Positions 36,308 through 43,767 of a stretch of DNA of 64,000 bases are shown piece after piece (the first letter of the stretch is position 1; each line of letters starts with the position of its first letter). The stretch spans positions 38,785 through 102,784 of the forward strand of contig NZ_FNVS01000015.1 in assembly GCF_900108035.1 (NCBI RefSeq), in the 5' to 3' direction. The position numbers were made by a program, and so were the translations under genes. Under the pieces are notes generated by a model that worked only from the letters and a program-made list of their open reading frames with translations, was not told the origin of the DNA and made no database searches. The stretch comes from Parabacteroides chinchillae (GTDB lineage Bacteria > Bacteroidota > Bacteroidia > Bacteroidales > Tannerellaceae).

Positions 36308-37003
36308 CTACCTGCCTGCCAACAGAATCTCTTTCAACTTCATTACCCCCTCCGAAGCTCCTGTCTGGATATGCTGTATGTCGTTACGATATGTATTCAC
36401 ATCTTTCGGATCGACCAGGAAGATAGGCTGACCTTTGCGCACGTAGTTCAATAAGCCTGCAGCCGGATATACGTTTAAAGATGTACCGATAACGACCACT
36501 ATATCCGAAGCCTCAACCTCCCGGATAGCCGGTTCGATCATCGGGACAGCTTCACCAAACCAAACAACAAAAGGACGTAGCTGGCGGCCATTCTTATCTT
36601 TATCTCCCACATGCAAATCGGGATTGTCCGGCGAAATATCGTAAGTAGTGCCCATGTCGCCCACCGGACACGATTTCATCAGCTCGCCATGCAGATGAAT
36701 TACAGAAGAGCTTCCGGCACGCTCGTGCAGGTTGTCTATATTCTGGGTGATGATGCACACATCAAAATCCTTTTCCAGTTCGGCCAAACCGATGTGTCCT
36801 GCATTCGGTTTGGTATTCAGTAGTTCCCTGCGCCGCTGGTTATAGAAATCGAGGACTAAGCCCGGATTTGCCGCAAATCCTTCGGGAGTTGCGACGTCTT
36901 CCACACGATATTTTTCCCATAGCCCGTCCGAATCGCGAAAGGTAGAGATTCCACTTTCGGCACTCATACCGGCGCCTGTCAATACAACTAACTTCTTTTT
37001 CAT
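36308..37003 (-). CDS. Sir2-family NAD-dependent protein deacylase
   Basis: Cytoplasmic enzyme removing acyl groups from lysine with NAD+, 231 residues. Rossmann-fold blocks are TGAGMSAESGISTFR, TQNIDNLHERAG, the catalytic His in IHLHGEL and VIGTSLNVYPA. The small zinc module normally has four cysteines; here only one Cys is visible in that stretch (KSCPVG), so it is probably zinc-free, as seen in some Bacteroidetes sirtuins. The ATG at 37003 removes a 12-residue extension that is not conserved in such proteins. It diverges from the GH92 gene. Confidence 0.9.
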   Translation of the reverse strand: MKKKLVVLTGAGMSAESGISTFRDSDGLWEKYRVEDVATPEGFAANPGLVLDFYNQRRRELLNTKPNAGHIGLAELEKDFDVCIITQNIDNLHERAGSSSVIHLHGELMKSCPVGDMGTTYDISPDNPDLHVGDKDKNGRQLRPFVVWFGEAVPMIEPAIREVEASDIVVVIGTSLNVYPAAGLLNYVRKGQPIFLVDPKDVNTYRNDIQHIQTGASEGVMKLKEILLAGR

Positions 37004-37101
37004 ATCCTGATTATTTTGACTACCAACAAATATAGGCATAAGTTTTGGGCAGAACCAAAGAGATTTGTATTAACTTTATTCCCTCAACACACTATACGGT
37101 T

Positions 37102-40100
37102 ATGAAAAAGAACATATTCTCCCTGTCACTGCTTGTCTTTATACTAGTTCAATTGCACGTACACAGTCAAAACGCATCTCTCGTGAATCCGTTTATCGGA
37201 ACAGCCCGGAGCCACGCCCTTTCGCTGTGGGGAAACTACGGAGGAACTTACCCCGGAGCCGTTGCCCCCTGGGGACGCGTGCAACTTACGCCTGAGACCA
37301 GCATCCGTCCCTCGGAAAGAGGATATTATTATAGTGACGACAAAATACGTTCCTTCTCGTGCGTAACCCATCGGAGCGGTTACCCGAACGGTTCGGCCGG
37401 GAGGGTCCATCTCTTATTCATACCCGATCATATTTCGGAACTATCCCAGGAATACGACGGGCGTGCTTTCTGCCACACACAAGAACAAGCTGCGCCGGGA
37501 TATTATAACGTGCACTTTCAAAGCGGAGACCAGGTAGAAACTACAGCCTTAGTCCGCACCGGATTATTCCGCTACCACTCGGACAAAGAACAGACAACGC
37601 TGGTTATCTGTAATGCAGGAAACTTATCTGTCGGTAATCAAAACACGATAAATGCGGATTTCTTTCATACCGTATTCCGGTTCAACCATCCCTGGAAAAA
37701 ATGTACATTGCGTAACGACACAGCCTACCTGTATTTCGATAAAGCGCAGACAAAAGACGGGCTACAGATAAAACTCGGCACCTCCATCCGTAACTTTGAA
37801 GGCAGTCTCAAAAACATGGATGCCGAAATACCCGGCTGGGATTTTGAAGCCGTACGGCAGTCTGCCTACAACCTGTGGGATGAAGAACTAAGCTGCGTCC
37901 GGATCGAATCGGATGACAAGGATAACAAAGAAAAGTTTTACACAGCACTTTATCATTCCTTCCTGATGCCCTGGATCGTCTCGGATGTACAAACACAAAC
38001 AGGCAACACATACGCCGAGTTCTCAGCCTGGGACACATTCCGCTCTCTGCATCCCCTTCTCTCCTTGTTGAAACCGGACCGCCAGAAAGACATGATACGG
38101 TCTGCCATGAACGAATACCGTGCCAAAGGCTTTCTTCCAAAAGGCCCCATGACCGGCATGCACATGATACCGGTTCTTGTAGATGCCTACGTAAAAGAGG
38201 CGGTAGACGAAAATGCGGAAGAATTATACCAGGCCATGCTATCCTGCTACGGCGAAAGAGATCTACAGAACTCTCTGAGCGAATACCTGCAGAAGGGCTA
38301 TATCGGAGCTTCCAAAGAAAAATCGGTCAGTATCACAACAGAATTTGCCTACGACGACTGGGCTTTAGGCCACTTTGCCCGATTAACAGGACGGAAAGCA
38401 GATGCGGAAAAGCTGATACGCCGTTCGTTTAATTACCGGAATCTGTTTGACGGGCAAACATTGTTCATGTTGCCAAAGGATGAAAACGGTTTTGTCCGTA
38501 ATTCCGGAGAACTGGGATATCAGGAAAGCAACCGGTGGACAGCCTCCTGTTTCGTCCCGCATAATATACAAGATTTAATCAACTTATCCGGCGGCACCAA
38601 TGATTTTGTAAACCATTTACAGAAAGGGTATAGCGAAGGTAAAATCATACACGATAACGAACCCGTTTTCCATTATCCATACCTCTTCTGCTGGGCGGGC
38701 AGGCCGGATATTACGCACCGGATAGTAAACAGAATCCTTAATGAAGATTACTCCTCGCGTCCGGGCGGCATTCCGGGAAATGACGACTTAGGGTCTACCT
38801 CCAGCTGGTTCGTATTCAGCGCCCTCGGACTATTTCCTGCCTGTCCGGGGACTGGCGAATATATACTGACACCTCCGTTATTCGACCACATAGAAATCCG
38901 TCTGCACAATGGCAAGACCCTCACAATCGACACCGAAGACGAGCCACAACAAGCTGCAACCTCCTACCCTACCATACTATTCAATGGAAAAATGCACAAT
39001 AGTATGTACATCGATCACCATGCTATTGCAAACGGAGGAAGGTTAGCATTTGACTACGGCAGCCCTATAACCGATTTTTCTTCTTACAAAAGGCCATTCT
39101 CCGAAACAAAGGAGAAGCCGGATTTTAAGATAACGGCCACTATTCCGGCTCAAAGTACAATGTCTCCCAACCAGTCCAATCATATTGTCTTCCACGTCAC
39201 CAACAAAGGCGTTCAAGGTTCCTTCGCAGCCTGTTTGTATGATGACACAGCACAGATAGCCACCAGGCGGGTAATGGTACAACAAGGGCATACCCTGGCA
39301 GATACACTCTCATTCACACTCTATAAAGAAGGAAAACACAAGATTAACCTGGGAGACTACACCTATACCATAGTGGTAAAAGATTCGGCAGAGCGTACAC
39401 AACCTTTTATCTGCACCCGGATCATTGGCTCTCCCTTGCTACCCGTAAACGAAAAGGTGAGCTGGCAAATAGTTTGCAAGAACATATCCGGCAAACCGCA
39501 TAAAAGAAAAGTTCCTGTCTTAGTAAACGGAAAGGCAGTTGCCACCCTAAAAGTTTCCCTGGCACCGGGAGAGCAACAGACAATAAGCATGCCATATACC
39601 GCCTGCCGCGAAGGCTTTCTGGACGTAAATGTCTTAGGTTGCCATAAACGGGTAAAAGCCTATTCACAAAGTACGTCAGCCTGTTTGCTGCACCTCGATT
39701 ACAACCACAAAGACGACCTGTTTGTATATGACCAGTCCGGCTTTGGCAACCATGGTGAATTGCACGGTAGCCTTCAGTGGGGCAAACAAGGCGGACAAGG
39801 GACCATACAAACCGGAGAACAAGCCTATGTCGTATTCCCACTCTCCGAGAGCCTGCAATCTGTCTACAATAATCAACTGACAATAGCCACCTGGATCTAT
39901 CCGCAAGAGCCACCCAGGGGTGATGCCGATTTCTTTACAAAAGGAGATTACAGCCTGTTCAAGATGGAGGGTGCCCGCCGGCTGGCATTCTTCGCCGGAG
40001 GCTGGGGACGGGGCGAGTGCCAGGTCAATGTACCGGAAGATTGGTACACCCGTTGGCATCATATCGCAGGAGTATGTACCGGTTCCAGCATTAAACTATA

Positions 40101-40341
40101 CATAGACGGGCAATTGATACAGGAGATACAGGTCGAGGGAGAGCTGGCGGAGACAGAATTACCCTGGAATCTGGGACGTAATGCCGAGATGCCTTACAGT
40201 CGCTTCTCCCACATGAAATTCGGTTCAAGCCGGATATACGGAGCTGCTCTGTCGGATGAAGAGGTAGCCGGCCTATACGAGGCAGGCTATAATGTGTTTG
40301 TGGGATCAAGAAACGCAGATAACGCAGACGGGTACAGATGA
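37102..40341 (+). CDS. GH92 alpha-mannosidase with C-terminal LamG/concanavalin-like domain
   Basis: Secreted calcium-dependent exo-alpha-mannosidase, 1079 residues. The signal peptide ends VHSQN. The GH92 N-terminal domain starts NPFIGTA and PGAVAPWGRVQLTPET. The catalytic block GGIPGNDDLGSTSSWFVFSALGLFP differs from the common NEDCGQMSAWY version, hinting at a different linkage or subclass. After about residue 690 there are a CARDB-like domain and a LamG-like domain (IATWIYPQEPP, HHIAGVCTGSSIKLYIDG), which may bind sugars. The start at 37102 is chosen for its signal peptide. The last ten residues (rich in Asn, Ala, Asp) are encoded by an intergenic-type repeat that supplies the stop codon. 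Confidence 0.92.
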   Translation: MKKNIFSLSLLVFILVQLHVHSQNASLVNPFIGTARSHALSLWGNYGGTYPGAVAPWGRVQLTPETSIRPSERGYYYSDDKIRSFSCVTHRSGYPNGSAGRVHLLFIPDHISELSQEYDGRAFCHTQEQAAPGYYNVHFQSGDQVETTALVRTGLFRYHSDKEQTTLVICNAGNLSVGNQNTINADFFHTVFRFNHPWKKCTLRNDTAYLYFDKAQTKDGLQIKLGTSIRNFEGSLKNMDAEIPGWDFEAVRQSAYNLWDEELSCVRIESDDKDNKEKFYTALYHSFLMPWIVSDVQTQTGNTYAEFSAWDTFRSLHPLLSLLKPDRQKDMIRSAMNEYRAKGFLPKGPMTGMHMIPVLVDAYVKEAVDENAEELYQAMLSCYGERDLQNSLSEYLQKGYIGASKEKSVSITTEFAYDDWALGHFARLTGRKADAEKLIRRSFNYRNLFDGQTLFMLPKDENGFVRNSGELGYQESNRWTASCFVPHNIQDLINLSGGTNDFVNHLQKGYSEGKIIHDNEPVFHYPYLFCWAGRPDITHRIVNRILNEDYSSRPGGIPGNDDLGSTSSWFVFSALGLFPACPGTGEYILTPPLFDHIEIRLHNGKTLTIDTEDEPQQAATSYPTILFNGKMHNSMYIDHHAIANGGRLAFDYGSPITDFSSYKRPFSETKEKPDFKITATIPAQSTMSPNQSNHIVFHVTNKGVQGSFAACLYDDTAQIATRRVMVQQGHTLADTLSFTLYKEGKHKINLGDYTYTIVVKDSAERTQPFICTRIIGSPLLPVNEKVSWQIVCKNISGKPHKRKVPVLVNGKAVATLKVSLAPGEQQTISMPYTACREGFLDVNVLGCHKRVKAYSQSTSACLLHLDYNHKDDLFVYDQSGFGNHGELHGSLQWGKQGGQGTIQTGEQAYVVFPLSESLQSVYNNQLTIATWIYPQEPPRGDADFFTKGDYSLFKMEGARRLAFFAGGWGRGECQVNVPEDWYTRWHHIAGVCTGSSIKLYIDGQLIQEIQVEGELAETELPWNLGRNAEMPYSRFSHMKFGSSRIYGAALSDEEVAGLYEAGYNVFVGSRNADNADGYR

Positions 40342-40367
40342 ACGCAGATATATTTTTTAAGAGAGAC
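40312..40367 (+). repeat. GCAGA-rich repeat element, second copy
   Basis: Four degenerate units of the type AACGCAGA(T/C) are followed by a TTTTTTAAGA tail. The element begins inside the GH92 gene, provides its last nine codons and stop (40339-40341), and its tail reaches the -33 region of the next gene. It is similar to the left arm and tail at 1102-1150. Confidence 0.65.
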
Positions 40368-40385
40368 ATCTTTTCGCTATATTTG
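40354..40385 (+). promoter_or_regulatory. Promoter of the nhaC-type antiporter gene
   Basis: TATATTTG at 40378-40385 matches the -7 consensus exactly; TTTA lies 18 bases upstream as a weak -33, in the tail of the repeat. The ATG is 36 bases downstream. Confidence 0.5.
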
Positions 40386-40421
40386 CAACCTATATCATAA
40401 CAGCGTATAAGACAGAAATAA

Positions 40422-41894
40422 ATGGAAAATCGTCCGCAAAGACTACCGGCACCCTTACTATCCATCGTCCCGATCATTGTACTGATTGTCCTCCTTTTCT
40501 TTACAATCCGTACATTCGGAAGTGATGCATTAAATGGCGGCAGCCAGATTGTATTACTCACAACAACGGCGATATGTTCCCTCCTGGCTATCGTAGTCTG
40601 CAAAACGAAATGGAAAGACATCGAACAAGCTATCTGCAATAACATATTAGGTGTGTCGGTTGCACTCATTATCCTGCTATTGATAGGGGCTTTATCGGGC
40701 AGCTGGATGATAAGCGGGGTTGTACCCACACTGATTTATTACGGAATGCAGATACTGCATCCCAGTTTCTTTCTGGCATCTTGTTGCATTATCTGTTCTA
40801 TCGTATCGGTTATGACAGGCAGTTCGTGGACAACTATCGCAACCATTGGTATTGCACTGATGGGCATTGGGGAAGCACAAGGTTTTTCTACCGGATGGAT
40901 TGCCGGGGCTATCATATCGGGAGCTTATTTCGGTGACAAGATCTCCCCCCTTTCCGACACGACAGTTCTGGCTTCATCCGTAACGCACACCCCGTTATTC
41001 ACGCACATCCGTTATATGATGTTCACAACGGTACCCTCCATGCTGATTACCTTAACCATCTTTACAATTGCGGGATTTACACAGGATAACGCAGGCAACG
41101 AACAAATAGCCGCCTTCTCGGAATCACTAAAAAGCACCTTCAACATTTCACTCTGGCTGCTCATTGTACCTGTAATAACCGGTATTCTGATTGCCCGCAA
41201 AGTACCGTCGTTAATTACTTTATTCGTATCATCGGCATTGGCTGGTGTATTCGCTCTTTTTTTTCAGCCCCATCTGCTACAAGAGATTTCAGGGCTTCCG
41301 GCAGAAGGAGTACAAGCTTCTTTCAAAGGTTTATTCATGACATTTTACGGAAGCACCCAGATAGAGACACACAACGAGGCACTGAACAACCTGGTAGCTA
41401 CCCGGGGAATGGCAGGTATGATGAACACGATCTGGCTTATTATCTGTGCCATGTGTTTCGGCGGTGCCATGACAGCCAGCGGAATGCTGGAAAGTATAAC
41501 TTCCGTATTCCTGCGCTTTATGAAACGCAGGGTGGGCATGGTAGCTTCTACCGTGATGTCCGGTTTATTTCTGAATATATGTACGGCAGACCAATACATA
41601 TCCATTATCCTGACAGGTAATATGTTTAAAGATATATACAAACGAAAAGGCTATGAAAGTCGTCTGCTTAGCCGCACGACAGAAGATTCGGTAACGGTCA
41701 CTTCCGTACTGATTCCCTGGAACACATGCGGCATGACGCAAGCTACCATTCTGGGAGTAGCCACGCTTACCTACCTGCCTTACTGTTTTTTCAACCTGAT
41801 CAGTCCGTTGATGAGTATAACCGTTGCCGCCATAGGTTTCAAAATAAAACAAGTACGCGACCATGAAGAAGATAAAAATCACACTGCTGACTAA
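40422..41894 (+). CDS. nhaC: NhaC-family Na+/H+ antiporter
   Basis: Inner-membrane secondary transporter of 490 residues with about eleven hydrophobic segments. NhaC-family features include GSWMISGVVPTLIYYG, MTGSSWTTIATIGIALM and ISGAYFGDKISPLSDTT, the last containing the conserved acidic/charged core. Family members exchange Na+ for H+ or organic acids (malate/lactate). The gene overlaps the following symporter by 32 bases, so the two are co-translated, and a sodium circuit between the antiporter and the sodium-coupled symporter would make sense by inference. Confidence 0.9.
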   Translation: MENRPQRLPAPLLSIVPIIVLIVLLFFTIRTFGSDALNGGSQIVLLTTTAICSLLAIVVCKTKWKDIEQAICNNILGVSVALIILLLIGALSGSWMISGVVPTLIYYGMQILHPSFFLASCCIICSIVSVMTGSSWTTIATIGIALMGIGEAQGFSTGWIAGAIISGAYFGDKISPLSDTTVLASSVTHTPLFTHIRYMMFTTVPSMLITLTIFTIAGFTQDNAGNEQIAAFSESLKSTFNISLWLLIVPVITGILIARKVPSLITLFVSSALAGVFALFFQPHLLQEISGLPAEGVQASFKGLFMTFYGSTQIETHNEALNNLVATRGMAGMMNTIWLIICAMCFGGAMTASGMLESITSVFLRFMKRRVGMVASTVMSGLFLNICTADQYISIILTGNMFKDIYKRKGYESRLLSRTTEDSVTVTSVLIPWNTCGMTQATILGVATLTYLPYCFFNLISPLMSITVAAIGFKIKQVRDHEEDKNHTAD

Positions 41895-43035
41895 AGTCAT
41901 TATTGCCATAGCCGCCGGCGTATTGTTCGGACAATTCCTGCCGTCGGGTATAGCACGAATCTTTGTCACCTTTAATTCTCTGTTCGGGAACTTCCTTTCC
42001 TTCTCCATTCCGCTCATTATTGTGGGGCTGGTAACACCGGCTATCGGAGAACTGGGCAAAGGAGCCGGCAAACTTCTGGCAATAACAGCATTGATAGCTT
42101 ACGGATCAACCATCTTTTCCGGTTTCTTCACCTATTTCAGCGGTTCGGCAATCTTCCCCCACATCCTGCCTGCCAATACGGAACTGACCGCTATGGAAAA
42201 CCCTGAGAGCTTCATGCTCAAACCTTATTTCGCAGTAGCCATGCCTCCGTTAATGGACGTAATGACAGCCTTATTGCTTTCGTTTACCGTAGGGCTTGGA
42301 ATCTCCAACATAAAAGGAACCACCCTACGGGATACGTTCGTTGACTTCAAAGAAGTTATCACGATGCTGATAGAGGCTGTCATTATCCCTTTGCTGCCTT
42401 TGCATATCTTCGGCATTTTCCTGAATATGACGGTAAGCGGACAGGTAATGAGCGTAATTGCAATGTTCCTGAAAGTAATTGTCGTAATCTTCGTACTGCA
42501 TGTGCTTTTACTGCTGGTCCAATTTACAATAGCCGGCAGCGTCAGCCGTAAAAACCCGCTACGTTTATTAAAGAATATGCTGCCTGCATATGCTACAGCT
42601 TTGGGTACACAGTCTTCGGCGGCAACAATCCCTGTTACATTAGCCCAGGTTGTTAAAAACGGGGTACGCGAAAACATCGCCATATTTGTAGTTCCTTTAT
42701 GTGCCACGATCCATCTGGCCGGCAGTACAATGAAGATAACGGCATGTGCCATGGCTATCATGATTATGGCAGGAGAGCCTGTTACTTTTGCCCAGTTCGG
42801 CGGCTTCATCATGATGTTAGGTATCACAATGGTAGCAGCACCGGGAGTTCCCGGCGGAGCCATCATGGCTGCACTGGGATTACTTCAAAGCATGTTAGGA
42901 TTTAATGAGACATTGCAGGCATTAATGATAGCGCTATATATAGCAATGGATAGCTTTGGTACGGCATGCAACGTTACGGGCGACGGTTCCATAGCCGTCA
43001 TCATAGATAAAATTGCAGGTAAACAAGCTCAATAG
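41863..43035 (+). CDS. Dicarboxylate/amino acid:cation symporter (DAACS, GltP-like)
   Basis: Inner-membrane carrier of 390 residues taking up acidic amino acids or C4-dicarboxylates with Na+ or H+. Characteristic segments are FLSFSIPLIIVGLVTPAI near the start, the serine-rich re-entrant loop ALGTQSSAATIPVT, and the substrate motif region STMKITACAMAIMIM and GVPGGAIMAALGLLQ. It is a little shorter than the average GltP (about 420). It overlaps the antiporter gene by 32 bases and converges with the exonuclease gene, whose stop overlaps its last 7 bases. Exact substrate specificity cannot be read. Confidence 0.92.
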   Translation: MKKIKITLLTKVIIAIAAGVLFGQFLPSGIARIFVTFNSLFGNFLSFSIPLIIVGLVTPAIGELGKGAGKLLAITALIAYGSTIFSGFFTYFSGSAIFPHILPANTELTAMENPESFMLKPYFAVAMPPLMDVMTALLLSFTVGLGISNIKGTTLRDTFVDFKEVITMLIEAVIIPLLPLHIFGIFLNMTVSGQVMSVIAMFLKVIVVIFVLHVLLLLVQFTIAGSVSRKNPLRLLKNMLPAYATALGTQSSAATIPVTLAQVVKNGVRENIAIFVVPLCATIHLAGSTMKITACAMAIMIMAGEPVTFAQFGGFIMMLGITMVAAPGVPGGAIMAALGLLQSMLGFNETLQALMIALYIAMDSFGTACNVTGDGSIAVIIDKIAGKQAQ

Positions 43036-43568
43036 ATAATCCGTACCAGCTCTTGCAAAGATTCCACCCCGCGCTCACGCATCATTGTATTGGCTATATG
43101 GGCACATGCATAAGCATCGGCCATAGCATGATGGTGATAGGTAAGATCATATCCGCAATGGGCGGCTACGGTTTGCAGTTGATGATTGCAAAGGTATGGA
43201 TATAGTTTCCGCGATAAACGGCACGTGCAGTAAAAGTCATAGTGCGGATAAGCCAGACCATAAACCTGATGAACAGCTTTCAGGCAACCTTCGTCGAAAG
43301 GACTGTTATGCGCCACTAAAGGTATATCCTGAATCCTGGGAGCAATCCTGGCCCATACTTCTTCAAAGTCAGGAGCATCATTCGTATCCTCAGCAGTAAT
43401 GCCATGAATAGCTGTTGTCCAAGGGGAATAATAATTAGGGACAGGACGTATCAAGGTATAAATACTATCTACAACCGTATCGCCTTCTACAATGGCAATA
43501 CCTACACTGCACACACTGCTTCTCTTGCCGTTGGCAGTTTCAAAGTCTATAGCAGCAAAACGTTCCAT
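43029..43568 (-). CDS. DnaQ-like 3'-5' exonuclease (DEDDh)
   Basis: Cytoplasmic nuclease domain protein of 179 residues, resembling the proofreading subunit or stand-alone exonucleases. The DEDDh residues are visible: D and E in AIDFETANG, D in AHNSPFDEGCL, and H and D in YHHHAMADAYACA. No polymerase or UvrC-like domain is attached. The 3' end overlaps the symporter gene by 7 bases in convergent orientation. A TACCTTTG element lies 18 bases upstream of the ATG. Confidence 0.92.
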   Translation of the reverse strand: MERFAAIDFETANGKRSSVCSVGIAIVEGDTVVDSIYTLIRPVPNYYSPWTTAIHGITAEDTNDAPDFEEVWARIAPRIQDIPLVAHNSPFDEGCLKAVHQVYGLAYPHYDFYCTCRLSRKLYPYLCNHQLQTVAAHCGYDLTYHHHAMADAYACAHIANTMMRERGVESLQELVRIIY

Positions 43569-43585
43569 CTCATTTTAGTTTGATG

Positions 43586-43593
43586 CAAAGGTA
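43586..43593 (-). promoter_or_regulatory. -7 element of the exonuclease gene
   Basis: TACCTTTG on the minus strand matches the consensus. It is close to the ATG, so the leader would be short. Confidence 0.4.
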
Positions 43594-43650
43594 TGAAATA
43601 ATTCACAGTCTCCTTTCGCCTGCCTCACTCCGGACGATATTCGCTAATCT

Positions 43651-43732
43651 CCCCAGGTAGGGAGAAAGTATCACCCTAAGTAGGGAGAAGTTATCCCCCT
43701 AGGTAGGGAGCATCTTTCTCCCTACCTAGGGG
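43651..43732. repeat. Short AGGTAGGGAG repeat cluster with terminal 15-bp hairpin
   Basis: Three direct copies of a C-rich/AGTAGGGAG unit start at about 43652, 43674 and 43697 (period 22-23). A fourth, inverted copy at 43718-43732 pairs perfectly over 15 bases with 43696-43710 around a 7-base loop. It lies between the end of the glutaminase-family gene and the start of the exonuclease gene. No T-run follows on either strand. Copies are too short and too few for a CRISPR array. Confidence 0.75.
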
Positions 43733-43767
43733 TGAGCAGGGATAACGAACGCAACGAGGGCTATGCG

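Noticed and set aside
39422..39913. 163-residue minus-strand frame inside the GH92-LamG gene
   Set aside because: Antisense shadow; the sense frame carries a continuous LamG-like domain.
42225..42866. 213-residue open frame antisense to the dicarboxylate symporter
   Set aside because: Lies wholly inside a well-supported membrane protein gene; its composition mirrors hydrophobic codons of the sense strand and shows no domain or start signal.
43651..43732. Possible mini CRISPR array
   Set aside because: Units are only about 12-14 bases with 8-10 base gaps, one copy is inverted, and no cas gene is in the window.
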